A stretch of 64,000 nt of DNA from Osmia lignaria lignaria (lineage: Eukaryota > Arthropoda > Insecta > Hymenoptera > Megachilidae): NCBI RefSeq assembly GCF_051020975.1, contig NW_027478169.1:8184001-8248000 (forward strand), given 5' to 3'. Position 1 is the first letter of the stretch, and each line of letters opens with the position of its first letter. This document shows positions 45,210 to 58,800 of this stretch, one piece after another. The translations under genes were made by a program, and so were the position numbers. The notes beneath the pieces are model-generated. The model had not been told where the DNA came from, did no database searches, and worked only from the letters and a program-made list of their open reading frames with translations.

Positions 45210-48200
45210 GATCAGATGCGTAGTTCTCGAGATATATCAAGATATTTAAAAGTTCCGAAGCCGCACCAACATAATAGAGATACAGAAACACCGTGGCCCC
45301 TTTCTTTGAGATAACTCTGCACTATTGCGAGCTGGAAATGCCACTTCCTGTTTAGCTGTGCAGAAGAAGAACAACAAGAAGAAGAAATATCTCGAAATAT
45401 GTCCGTTAGGCCCCTTCCCTTGAGATAAATCTGCAAATATCTCGGAAACGAAGCGAGCTATGGCAAAATCTTAAGAGACCTTTTTTGTAGAGAATTAAGT
45501 TTCCTACCTTTTACGTTCTATGATATTTTTTGATCAGATGCGTAGTTCTCGAGATATATCAAGATATTTAAAAGTTCCGAAGCCGCACCAACATAATAGA
45601 GATACAGAAACACCGTGGCCCGTTTCTTTGAGATAACTCTGCACTATTGCGAGCTGGAAATGCCACTTCCAGTTTAGCTGTGCAGAAGAAGAACAACAAG
45701 AAGAAGAAATATCTCGAAATATGTCCGTTAGGGCCCTTCCCTTGAGATAAATCTGCAAATATCTCGGAAACGAAGCGAGCTATGGCAAAATCTTAAGAGA
45801 CCTTTTTTGTAGAGAATTAAGTTTCCTATCTTTTACGTTCTATGATATTTTTTGATCAGATGCGTAGTTCTCGAGATATATCAAGATATTTAAAAGTTCC
45901 GAAGCCGCACCAACATAATAGAGATACAGAAACACCGTGGCCCCTTTCTTTGAGATAATTCTGCACTATTGCGAGCTGCAAATGCCACTTCCAGCTTAGC
46001 TGTGCAGAAGAAGAACATCAAGAAGAAGAAATATCTCGAAATATGTCCGTCAGGCCCCTTCCCTTGAAATAAATCTGCAAATATCTCGGAAACGAAGAGA
46101 GCTATGCCAAAATGTTAAGAGACCTTTTTTGTAGAGAATTAAGTTTCCTACTTTTTATGTTCTATGATATTTTTCGATCAGATGCGTAGTTCTCGAGATA
46201 TATCAAGATATTTAAAAGTTCCGAAGCCGCACCAACATAATAGAGATACAGAAACACCGTGGCCCCTTTCTTTGAGATAACTCTGCACTATTGCGAGCTG
46301 CAAATGCCACTTCCAGCTTAGCTGTGCGGAAGAAGAACATCAAGAAGAAGAAATATCTCGAAATATGTCCGTCAGGCCCCTTCCCTTGAGATAAATCTGC
46401 AAATATCTCGGAAACGAAGAGAGCTATGGCAAAATGTTAAGAGACCTTTTTTGTAGAGAATTAAGTTTCCTACTTTTTATGTTCTATGATATTTTTCGAT
46501 CAGATGCGTAGTTCTCGAGATATATCAAGATATTTAAAAGTTCCGAAGCCGCACCAACATAATAGAGATACAGAAACACCGTGGCCCCGTTCTTTGAGAT
46601 AACTCTGCACTATTGCGAGCTGCAAATGCCACTTCCAGCTTAGCTGTGCAGAAGAAGAACATCAAGAAGAAGAAATATCTCGAAATATGTCCGTCAGGCC
46701 CCTTCCCTTGAGATAAATCTGCAAATATCTCGGAAACGAAGAGAGCTATGGCAAAATGTTAAGAGACCTTTTTTGTAGAGAATTAAGTTTCCTACTTTTT
46801 ATGTTCTATGATATTTTTTGATCTGATGCGTAGTTCTCGAGATATATCAAGATATTTAAAAGTTCCGAAGCCGCACCACCATAATAGAGATACAGAAACA
46901 CCGTGGCCCCTCTCTTTGAGATAACTCTGCACTATTGCGAGCTGGAAATGCCACTTCCAGTTTAGCTGTGCAGAAGAAGAACAACAAGAAGCAAAAATAT
47001 CTCGAAATATGTCCGTTAGGCCCCTTCCCTTGAGATAAATCTGCAAATATCTCGGAAACGAAGCGAGCTATGGCAAAATGTTAAGAGACCTTATTTGTAG
47101 AGAATTAAGTTTCCTACCTTTTACGTTCTATGATATTTTTTGATCAGATGCGTAGTTCTCGAGATATATCAAGATATTTAAAAGTTCCGAAACCGCACCA
47201 ACATAATAGAGATACATAACCACCGTGACCCCTTTCTTTGAGATAACTCTGCACTAGTGCGAGCCAGAAATGCCACTTCCAGCTTAGCTGTGCAGAAGAA
47301 GAACAACAAGAAGAAGAAATATCTCGAAATATGTCCGTTAGGCCCCTTCCCTTGAGATAAATCTGCAAATATCTCGGAAACGAAGCGAGCTATGGCAAAA
47401 TGTTAAGAGACCTTTTTTGTAGAGAATTAAGTTTCCTACTTTTTATGTTCTATGATATTTTTTGATCAGATGCGTAGTTCTCGAGATATATCAAGATATT
47501 TAAAAGTTCCGAAGCCGCACCAACATAATAGGGATACAGAAACACCGTGGCCCCTTTCTTTGAGATAACCCTGCACTAGTGCGAGCCGCAAATGCCACTC
47601 CCAGCTTAGCTGTGCAGAAGAAGAACAACAAGAAGAAGAAATATCTCGAAATATGTCCGTCAGGCCCCTTCCCTTGAGATAAATCTGCAAATATCTCGGA
47701 AACGAAGCGAGCTATGGCAAAATGTTAAGAGACCTTTTTTGTAGAGAATTAAGTTTGCTACTTTTTATGTTCTATGATATTTTTTGATCAGATGCGTAGT
47801 TCTCGAGATATATCAAGATATTTAAAAGTTCCGAAGCCGCACCAACATAATAGAGATACAGAAACACCGTGGCCCCTTTCTTTGAGATAACTCTGCACTA
47901 TTGCGAGCTGTAAATGCCACTTCCAGCTTAGCTGTGCAGAAGAAGAACAACAAGAAGAAGAAATATCTCGAAATATGTCCGTCAGGCCCCTTCCCTTGAG
48001 ATATATCTTCAAATATCTCGGAAACGAAGCGAGCTATGGCAAAATGTTAAGAGACCTTTTTTGTAGAGAATTATGTTTCCTACAATTTATGTTCTATGAT
48101 ATTTTTTGATCAGAAGCGTAGTTCTCGAGATATATCAAGATATTTAAAAGTTCCGAAGCCGCACCAACATAATAGAGATACAGAAACACCGTGGCCCCTT

Positions 48201-49717
48201 TCTTTGAGATAACTCTGCACTATTGCGAGCTGCAAATGCCACTTCCAGCTTAGCTGTGCAGAGGAAGAACAACAAGAAGAAGAAATATCTCGAAATATGT
48301 CCGTCAGGCCAGTTCCTTTGAGCTGAATCTGCAAATATCTCGGAAACGAAGCGAGCTATGGCAAAATGTTAAGAGACGTTTTTTGTAGAGAATTATGTTT
48401 CCTACAATTTATGTTCTATGATATTTTTTGATCAAAAGCGTAGTTTTCGAGATATATCGAGATATTTAAAAGTTCCGAAGACGCACCAACATAATAGAGA
48501 TACAGAAACACCGTGGCCCCTTTCTTTGAGATAACTGTGCACTAGTGCGAGCCGCAAATGCCACTTCCAGCTTAGCTGTGCAGAAGAAGAACAACAAGAA
48601 GAAGAAATATCTCGAAATATGTCCGTCAGGCCCCTTCCCTTGAGATATATGTGCAAATATCTCGGAAACGAAGCGAGCTATGGCAAAATGTTAAGAGACC
48701 GTTTTTGTAGAGAATTAAGTTTCCTACTTTTTATGTTCTATGATATTTTTTGATCAGACGCGTAGTTCTCGAGATATATCAAGATATTTAAAAGTTCCGA
48801 AGCCGCACCAACATAATAGAGATACAGAAACACCGTGGCCCCTTTCTTTGAGATAACTCTGCACTATTGCGAGCTGCAAATGCCACTTCCAGCTTAGCTG
48901 TGCAGAAGAAGAACAACAAGAAGAAGAAATATCTCGAAATATGTCCGTCAGGCCCCATCCCTTGAGATAAATCTGCAAATATCTCGGAAACGAAGAGAGC
49001 TATGGCAAAATGTTAAGAGACCTTTTTTGTAGAGAATTAAGTTTCGTACTTTTCATGTTCTATGATATTTTTTGATCAGATGCGTAGTTCTCGAGATATA
49101 TCAAGATATTTAAAAGTTCCGAACCCGCACCAACATAATAGAGATACAGAAACACCGTGGCCCCTTTCTTTGAGATAACTCTGCACTATTGCGAGCTGGA
49201 AATGCCACTTCCAGTTTAGCTGTGCAGAAGAGGAACAACAAGAAGAAGAAATATCTCGAAATATGCCCGTTAGGCCCCTTCCCTTGAGATAAATCTGCAA
49301 ATATCTCGGAAAGGAAGCGAGCTATGGCAAAATGTTAAGAGACCTTTTTTGTAGAGAATTAAGTTTCCTACTTTTTATGTTCTATGATATTTTTTGATCA
49401 GATGCGTAGTTCTCGAGATATATCAAGATATTTAAAAGTTCCGAAGCCGCACCAACATAATAGAGATACAGAAACACCGTGGCCCCTTTCTTTGAGATAA
49501 CTCTGCACTATTGCGAGCTGCAAATGCCACTTCCAGCTTAGCTGTGCAGAAGAAGAACAACAAGAAGAAGAAATATCTCGAAATATGTCCGTCAGGCCCC
49601 TTCCCTTGAGATATATCTGCAAATATCTCGGAAACGAAGCGAGCTATGGCAAAATGTTAAGAGACCGTTTTTGTAGAGAATTAAGTTTCCTACTTTTTAT
49701 GTTCTATGATATTTTTC

Positions 49718-50038
49718 GATCAGAGGCGTAATTCTCGAGATATATCAAGATATTCAAAAGTTCCGAAGCCGCACCAACATAATAGAGATACAGAAACACC
49801 GTGGCCCCTTTCTTTGAGATAACTCTGCACTATTGCGAGCTGCAAATGCCACTTCCAGCTTAGCTGTGCAGAGGAAGAACAACAAGAAGAAGAAATATCT
49901 CGAAACATGTCCGTCAGGCCAGTTCCTTTGAGCTGAATCTGCAAATATCTCGGAAACGAAGCGAGCTATGGCAAAATGTTAAGAGACGTTTTTTGTAGAG
50001 AATTATGTTTCCAAAATTTATGTTCTATGATATTTTTT
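49718..50038 (+). repeat. 321-bp monomer with 1-bp deletion
   Basis: An S-type monomer whose tail reads GTTTCCAAAATTTATG where neighbours read GTTTCCTACAATTTATG. One base is missing and one changed near 50012-50013. It restores the original phase of the array. The change is not shared by other monomers. It also removes the CTACAA arm of the short tail inverted repeat. Confidence 0.9.
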
Positions 50039-50682
50039 GATCAGAAGCGTAGTTTTCGAGATATATCGAGATATTTAAAAGTTCCGAAGCCGCACCAACA
50101 TAATAGAGATACAGAAACACCGTGGCCCCTTTCTTTGGGATAACTCTGCACTATTGCGAGCTGCAAATGCCACTTCCAGCTTAGCTGTGCAGAAGAAGAA
50201 CAACAAGAAGAAGAAATATCTCGAAATATGTCCGTCAGACCCCTTCCCTTGAGATGAATCTGCAAATATCTCGGAAACGAAGCGAGCTATGGCAAAATGT
50301 TAAGAGACCTTTTTTGTAGAGAATAATGTTTCCTACAATTTACGTTCTATGATATTTTTTGATCAGAAGCGTAGTTTTCGAGATATATCGAGATATTTAA
50401 AAGTTCCGAAGCCGCACCAACATAATAGAGATACAGAAACACCGTGGCCCCTTTCTTTGAGATAACTCTGCACTATTGCGAGCTGGAAATGCCACTTCCA
50501 GTTTAGCTGTGCAGAAGAAGAACAACAAGAAGAAGAAATATCTCGAAATATGCCCGTTAGGCCCCTTCCCTTGAGATAAATCTGCAAATATCTCGGAAAC
50601 GAAGCGAGCTATGGCAAAATGTTAAGAGACCTTTTTTGTAGAGAATTAAGTTTCCTACTATTTATGTTCTATGATATTTTTT
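50039..50682 (+). repeat. Pair of monomers repeated 27 monomers downstream
   Basis: The monomer at 50039 has TTTGGGATAACTC, CAGACCCC, GAGATGAATC and a GAATAATGTTTCC tail. The next one has a TTTTCGAG front and GCTGGAAATG. Both recur at 58733 and 59055, offset 8,694 bp. The CAGACCCC...GAGATGAATC...GAATAAT rear also appears in region I in the monomer at 773, so regions I and III share a lineage absent from region II. Confidence 0.75.
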
Positions 50683-52840
50683 GATCAGATGCGTAGTTCT
50701 CGAGATATATCAAGATATTTAAAAGTTCCGAAGCCGCACCAACATAATAGAGATACAGAAACACCGTGGCCCCTTTCTTTGAGATAACTCTGCACTATTG
50801 CGAGCTGCAAATGCCACTTCCAGCTTAGCTGTGCAGAGGAAGAACAACAAGAAGAAGAAATATCTCGGAATATGTCCGTCAGGCCAGTTCCTTTGAGCTG
50901 AATCTGCAAATATCTCGGAAACGAAGCGAGCTATGGCAAAATGTTAAGAGACGTTTTTTGTAGAGAATTATGTTTCCTACAATTTATGTTCTATGATATT
51001 ATTTGATCAGAAGCGTAGTTTTCGAGATATATCGAGATATTTAAAAGTTCCGAAGACGCACCAACATAATAGAGATACAGAAACACCGTGGCCCCTTTCT
51101 TTGAGATAACTGTGCACTAGTGCGAGCCGCAAATGCCACTTCCAGCTTAGCTGTGCAGAAGAAGAACAACAAGAAGAAGAAATATCCCGAAATATGTCCG
51201 TCAGGCCCCTTCCCTTGAGATATATGTGCAAATATCTCGGAAACGAAGCGAGCTATGGCAAAATGTTAAGACACCGTTTTTGTAGAGAATTAAGTTTCCT
51301 ACTTTTTATGTTCTATGATATTTTTTGATCAGACGCGTTGTTCTCGAGATATATCAAGATATTTAAAAGTTCCGAAGCCGCACCAACATAATAGAGATAC
51401 AGAAACACCGTGGCCCCTTTCTTTGAGATAACTCTGCACTATTGCGAGCTGCAAATGCCACTTCCAGCTTAGCTGTGCAGAAGAAGAACAACAAGAAGAA
51501 GAAATATCTCGAAATATGTCCGTCAGGCCCCATCCCTTGAGATAAATCTGCAAATATCTCGGAAACGAAGAGAGCTATGGCAAAATGTTAAGAGACCTTT
51601 TTTGTAGAGAATTAAGTTTCCTACTTTTCATGTTCTATGATATTTTTTGATCAGATGCGTAGTTCTCGAGATATATCAAGATATTTAAAAGTTCCGAACC
51701 CGCACCAACATAATAGAGATACAGAAACACCGTGGCCCCTTTCTTTGAGATAACTCTGCACTATTGCGAGCTGTAAATGCCACTTCCAGCTTAGCTGTGC
51801 AGAAGAAGAACAACAAGAAGAAGAAATATCTCGAAATATGTCCGTCAGGCCCCTTCCCTTGAGATATATCTGCAAATATCTCGGAAACGAAGCGAGCTAT
51901 GGCAAAATGTTGAGAGACCTTTTTTGTAGAGAATTATGCTTCCTACAATTGATGTTCTATGATATTTTTTGATCAGAAGCGTAGTTTTCGAGATATATCG
52001 AGATATTTAAAACTTCCGAAGCCGCACCAACATAATAGAGATACAGAAACACCGTGGCCCCTTTCGTTGAGATAACTCTGCACTAGTGCGAGCCGCAAAT
52101 GCCACTTCCAGCTTAGCTGTGCAGAAGAAGAACAACAAGAAGAAGAAGTATCTCGAAATATGTCCGTCAGGCCCCTTCCCTTGAGATAAATCTGCAAATA
52201 TCTCGGAAACGAAGCGAGCTATGGCAAAATGTTAAGAGACCTTTTTTGTAGAGAATTAAGTTTCCTACTTTTTATGTTCTATGATATTTTTTGATCAGAT
52301 GCGTAGTTCTCGAGATATATCAAGGTATTTAAAAGTTCCGAAGCCGCACCAACATGATAGAGATACAGAAACACCGTGGCCCCTTTCTTTGGGATAACTC
52401 TGCACTATTGCGAGCCGCAAATGCCACTTCCAGCTTAGCTGTGCAGAAGAAGAACAACAAGAAGAAGAAATATCTCGAAATATGTCCGTCAGGCCCCTTC
52501 CCTTGAGATATATGTGCAAATATCTCGGAAACGAAGCGAGCTACGGCAAAATGTTAAGAGACCGTTTTTGTAGAGAATTAAGTTTCCTACTTTTTATGTT
52601 CTATGATATTTTTTGATCAGACGCGTAGTTCTCGAGATATATCAAGATATTTAAAAGTTCCGAAGCCGCCCCAACATAATAGAGATACAGAAACACCGTG
52701 GCCCCTTTCTTTGAGATAACTCTGCACTAGTGCGAGCCGCAAATGCCACTTCCAGCTTAGCTGTGCAGAAGAAGAACAACAAGAAGAAGAAATATCTCGA
52801 AATATGTCCGTCAGGCCCCTTCCCTTGAGATAAATCTGCA

Positions 52841-55800
52841 CATAACTCGGAAACGAAGCGAGCTATGGCAAAATGTGAAGAGACCTTTTGTGTAGAGAAC
52901 TAAGTTTCCTACTTTTTATCTTCTATGATATTTTTTGATCAGATGCGTAGTTCTCGAGATATATCAAGATATTTAAAAGTTCCGAAGCCGCACCAACATA
53001 ATAGAGATACAGAAACACCGTGGCCCCTTTCTTTGAGATAACTCTGCACTATTGCGAGCTGCAAATGCCACTTCCAGCTTAGCTGTGCAGAAGAAGAACA
53101 ACAAGAAGAAGAAATATCTCGAAATATGTCCGTCAGGCCCCTTCCCTTGAGATAAATCTGCAAATATCTCGGAAACGAAGCGAGCTATGGCAAAATGTTA
53201 AGCGACTTTATTTGTAGAGAATTAAGTTTCCTACTTTTTACGTTCTATGATATTTTTTAATCAGATGCGTAGTTCTCGAGATATATAAAGATATTTTAAA
53301 GTTCCGAAGCCGCACCAACATAATAGAGATACAGAAACACCGTGGCCCCTTTCTTCGAGATAACTCTGCACTATTGCGAGCTGCAAATGCCACTTCCAGC
53401 TTAGCTGTGCAGAAGAAGAACAACAAGAAGAAGAAATATCTCGAAAAATGTCCGTCAGGCCCCTTCCCTTGAGATAAATCTGCAAATAGCTCGGAAACGA
53501 AGCGAGCTATGGCAAAATGTTAAGAGACCTTTTTTGTAGAGAATTAAGTTTCCTACTTTTTATGTTCTATGATATTTTTTGATCAGATGCGTAGTTCTCG
53601 AGATATATCAAGATATTTAAAAGTTCCGAAGCCGCACCAACATAATAGAGATACAGAAACACCGTGGCCCCTTTCTTTGAGATAACTCTGCACTATTGCG
53701 AGCTGCAAATGCCACTTCCAGCTTAGCTGTGCAGAGGAAGAACAACAAGAAGAAGAAATATCTCGAAATATGTCCGTCAGGCCAGTTCCTTTGAGTTGAA
53801 TCTGCAAATATCTCGGAAACGAAGCGAGCTATGGCAAAATGTTAAGAGACCTTTTTTGTAGAGAATTATGTTTCCTACAATTTATGTTCTATGATATTTT
53901 TTGATCAGAAGCGTAGTTTTCGAGATATATCGAGATATTTAAAAGTTCCGAAGCCGCACCAACATAATAGAGATACAGAAACACCGTGGCCCCTTTCTTT
54001 GAGATAACTCTGCACTATTGCGAGCTGGAAATGCCACTTCCAGTTTAGCTGTGCAGAAGAAGAACAACAAGAAGAAGAAATATCTCGAAATATGTCCGTT
54101 AGGCCCCTTCCCTTGAGATAAATCTGCAAATATCTCGGAAACGAAGCGAGCTATGGCAAAATGTTAAGAGACCTTTTTTGTAGAGAATTAAGTTTCCTAC
54201 TTTTTATGTTCTATGATATTTTTTGATCAGATGCGTAGTTCTCGAGATATATAAAGATATTTAAAAGTTCCGAAGCCGCACCAACATAATAGAGATACAG
54301 AAACACCGTGGCCCCTTTCTTTGAGATAACTCTGCACTAGTGCGAGCCGCAAATGCCACTTCCAGCTTAGCTGTGCAGAAGAAGAACAACAAGAAGAAGA
54401 AATATCTCGAAATATGTCCGTCAGGCCCCTTCCCTTGAGATAAATATGCAAATATCTCGGAAACGAAGCGAGCTATGGCAAAATGTTAAGAGACCTTTTT
54501 TGTAGAGAATTAAGTTTCCTACTTTTTATGTTCTATGATATTTTTTGATCAGATGCGTAGTTCTCGAGATATATCAAGATATTTAAAAGTTCCGAAGCCG
54601 CACCAACATAATAGAGATACAGAAACACCGTGGCCCCTTTCTTTGAGATAACTCTGCACTATTGCGAGCTGCAAATGCCACTTCCAGCTTAGCTGTGCAG
54701 AGGAAGAACAACAAGAAGAAGAAATATCTCGAAATATGTCCGTCAGGCCAGTTCCTTTGAGTTGAATCTGCAAATATCTCGGAAACGAAGCGAGCTATGG
54801 CAAAATGTTAAGAGACCTTTTTTGTAGAGAATTATGTTTCCTACAATTTATGTTCTATGATATTTTTTGATCAGAAGCGTAGTTTTCGAGATATATCGTG
54901 ATATTTAAAAGTTCCGAAGCCGCACCAACATAATAGAGATACAGAAACACCGTGGCCCCTTTCTTTGAGATAACTCTGCACTAGTGCGAGCCGCAAATGC
55001 CACTTCCAGCTTAGCTGTGCAGAAGAAGAACAACAAGAAGAAGAAATATCTCGAAATATGTCCGTCAGGCCCCTTCCCTTGAGATAAATCTGCACATAAC
55101 TCGGAAACGAAGCGAGCTATGGCAAAATGTGAAGAGACCTTTTGTGTAGAGAACTAAGTTTCCTACTTTTTATCTTCTATGATATTTTTTGATCAGATGC
55201 GTAGTTCTCGAGATATATCAAGATATTTAAAAGTTCCGAAGCCGCACCAACATAATAGAGATACAGAAACACCGTGGCCCCTTTCTTTGAGATAACTCTG
55301 CACTATTGCGAGCTGCAAATGCCACTTCCAGCTTAGCTGTGCAGAAGAAGAACAACAAGAAGAAGAAATATCTCGAAATATGTCCGTCAGGCCCCTTCCC
55401 TTGAGATAAATCTGCAAATATCTCGGAAACGAAGCGAGCTATGGCAAAATGTTAAGCGACTTTATTTGTAGAGAATTAAGTTTCCTACTTTTTACGTTCT
55501 ATGATATTTTTTAATCAGATGCGTAGTTCTCGAGATATATAAAGATATTTTAAAGTTCCGAAGCCGCACCAACATAATAGAGATACAGAAACACCGTGGC
55601 CCCTTTCTTCGAGATAACTCTGCACTATTGCGAGCTGCAAATGCCACTTCCAGCTTAGCTGTGCAGAAGAAGAACAACAAGAAGAAGAAATATCTCGAAA
55701 AATGTCCGTCAGGCCCCTTCCCTTGAGATAAATCTGCAAATAGCTCGGAAACGAAGCGAGCTATGGCAAAATGTTAAGAGACCTTTTTTGTAGAGAATTA

Positions 55801-58800
55801 AGTTTCCTACTTTTTATGTTCTATGATATTTTTTGATCAGATGCGTAGTTCTCGAGATATATCAAGATATTTAAAAGTTCCGAAGCCGCACCAACATAAT
55901 AGAGATACAGAAACACCGTGGCCCCTTTCTTTGAGATAACTCTGCACTATTGCGAGCTGCAAATGCCACTTCCAGCTTAGCTGTGCAGAGGAAGAACAAC
56001 AAGAAGAAGAAATATCTCGAAATATGTCCGTCAGGCCAGTTCCTTTGAGTTGAATCTGCAAATATCTCGGAAACGAAGCGAGCTATGGCAAAATGTTAAG
56101 AGACCTTTTTTGTAGAGAATTATGTTTCCTACAATTTATGTTCTATGATATTTTTTGATCAGAAGCGTAGTTTTCGAGATATATCGAGATATTTAAAAGT
56201 TCCGAAGCCGCACCAACATAATAGAGATACAGAAACACCGTGGCCCCTTTCTTTGAGATAACTCTGCACTATTGCGAGCTGGAAATGCCACTTCCAGTTT
56301 AGCTGTGCAGAAGAAGAACAACAAGAAGAAGAAATATCTCGAAATATGTCCGTTAGGCCCCTTCCCTTGAGATAAATCTGCAAATATCTCGGAAACGAAG
56401 CGAGCTATGGCAAAATGTTAAGAGACCTTTTTTGTAGAGAATTAAGTTTCCTACTTTTTATGTTCTATGATATTTTTTGATCAGTTGCGTAGTTCTCGAG
56501 ATATATCAAGATATTTAAAAGTTCCGAAGCCGCACCAACATAATAGAGATACAGAAACACCGTGGCCCCTTTCTTTGAGATAACTCTGCACTATTGCGAG
56601 CTGCAAATGCCACTTCCAGCTTAGCTGTGCAGAGGAAGAACAACAAGAAGAAGAAATATCTCGAAATATGTCCGTCAGGCCAGTTCCTTTGAGTTGAATC
56701 TGCAAATATCTCGGAAACGAAGCGAGCTATGGCAAAATGTTAAGAGACCTTTTTTGTAGAGAATTATGTTTCCTACAATTTATGTTCTATGATATTTTTT
56801 GATCAGAAGCGTAGTTTTCGAGATATATCGAGATATTTAAAAGTTCCGAAGCCGCACCAACATAATAGAGATACAGAAACACCGTGGCCCCTTTCTTTGA
56901 GATAACTCTGCACTAGTGCGAGCCGCAAATGCCACTTCCAGCTTAGCTGTGCAGAAGAAGAACAACAAGAAGAAGAAATATCTCGAAATATGTCCGTCAG
57001 GCCCCTTCCCTTGAGATAAATCTGCACATAACTCGGAAACGAAGCGAGCTATGGCAAAATCTGAAGAGACCTTTTGTGTAGAGAATTAAGTTTCCTACTT
57101 TTTATCTTCTATGATATTTTTTGATCAGATGCGTAGTTCTCGAGATATATCAAGATACTTAAAAGTTCCGAAGCCGCACCAACATAATAGAGATACAGAA
57201 ACACCGTGGCCCCTTTCTTTGAGATAACTCTGCACTATTGCGAGCTGGAAATGCCACTTCCAGTTTAGCTGTGCAGAAGAAGAACAACAAGAAGAAGAAA
57301 TATCTCGAAATATGTCCGTTAGGCCCCTTCCCTTGAGATAAATCTGCAAATATCTCGGAAACGAAGCGAGCTATGGCAAAATGTTAAGAGACCTTTTTTG
57401 TAGAGAATTAAGTTTCCTACTTTTTATGTTCTATGATATTTTTTGATCAGATGCGTAGTTCTCGAGATATATCAAGATATTTAAAAGTTCCGAAGCCGCA
57501 CCAACATAATAGAGATACAGAAACACCGTGGCCCCTTTCTTTGAGATAACTCTGCACTAGTGCGAGCCGCAAATGCCACTTCCAGCTTAGCTGTGCAGAA
57601 GAAGAACAACAAGAAGAAGAAATATCTCGAAATATGTCCGTCAGGCCCCTTCCCTTGAGATAAATATGCAAATATCTCGGAAACGAAGCGAGCTATGGCA
57701 AAATGTTAAGAGACCTTTTTTGTAGAGAATTAAGTTTCCTACTTTTTATGTTCTATGATATTTTTTGATCAGATGCGTAGTTCTCGAGATATATCAAGAT
57801 ATTTAAAAGTTCCGAAGCCGCACCAACATAATAGAGATACAGAAACACCGTGGCCCCTTTCTTTGAGATAACTCTGCACTATTGCGAGCTGCAAATGCCA
57901 CTTCCAGCTTAGCTGTGCAGAGGAAGAACAACAAGAAGAAGAAATATCTCGAAATATGTCCGTCAGGCCAGTTCCTTTGAGTTGAATCTGCAAATATCTC
58001 GGAAACGAAGCGAGCTATGGCAAAATGTTAAGAGACCTTTTTTGTAGAGAATTATGTTTCCTACAATTTATGTTCTATGATATTTTTTGATCAGAAGCGT
58101 AGTTTTCGAGATATATCGAGATATTTAAAAGTTCCGAAGCCGCACCAACATAATAGAGATACAGAAACACCGTGGCCCCTTTCTTTGAGATAACTCTGCA
58201 CTAGTGCGAGCCGCAAATGCCACTTCCAGCTTAGCTGTGCAGAAGAAGAACAACAAGAAGAAGAAATATCTCGAAATATGTCCGTCAGGCCCCTTCCCTT
58301 GAGATAAATCTGCACATAACTCGGAAACGAAGCGAGCTATGGCAAAATGTGAAGAGACCTTTTGTGTAGAGAATTAAGTTTCCTACTTTTTATCTTCTAT
58401 GATATTTTTTGATCAGATGCGTAGTTCTCGAGATATATCAAGATACTTAAAAGTTCCGAAGCCGCACCAACATAATAGAGATGCAGAAACACCGTGGCCC
58501 CTCTCTTTGAGATAACTCTGCACTATTGCGATCTGGAAATGCCACTTCCAGTTTAGCTGTGCAGAAGAAGAACAACAAGAAGAAGAAATATCTCGAAATA
58601 TGTCCGTTAGGCCCCTTCCCTTGAGATAAATGTGCAAATATCTCGGAAACGAAGCGAGCTATGGCAAAATGTTAAGAGACCTTTTTTGTAGAGAATTATG
58701 TTTCCTACAATTTATGTTCTATGATATTTTTTGATCAGAAGCGTAGTTTTCGAGATATATCGAGATATTTAAAAGTTCCGAAGCCGCACCAACATAATAG

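Larger units (their letters stand above)
33206..47463 (+). repeat. Higher-order macro-unit, copy c
   Basis: Monomer order: C D/E F G H C D E F G I J A B' C' D E F G I J K L M N O P Q R P' Q R S T U V W/X Y Z AA BB BB' W' X'. It lacks the extra A-B'-C' trimer present in copies a and b. It carries two private hybrid monomers that each mark loss of one monomer (D/E at 33618 and W/X at 44888), plus a private P-Q-R triplication step. It runs into region III after the X' monomer (47142), which has CATAACCACCGTGACCCC. Confidence 0.85.
48108..51970 (+). repeat. Eight-monomer-offset unit in region III
   Basis: The run at 48108, 48430, 48752 and 49074 is repeated at 50683, 51005, 51327 and 51649. Order: S; a T-like monomer with GAAGACGCACC and AACTGTGCAC; a GATCAGACGCG monomer with GGCCCCATCCC; then a GAACCCGCACC front. 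The offset is 2,575 bp, eight monomers minus the base deleted near 50012. The fourth pair agrees only in the front: GCTGGAAATG at 49199 becomes GCTGTAAATG at 51771. Confidence 0.8.
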
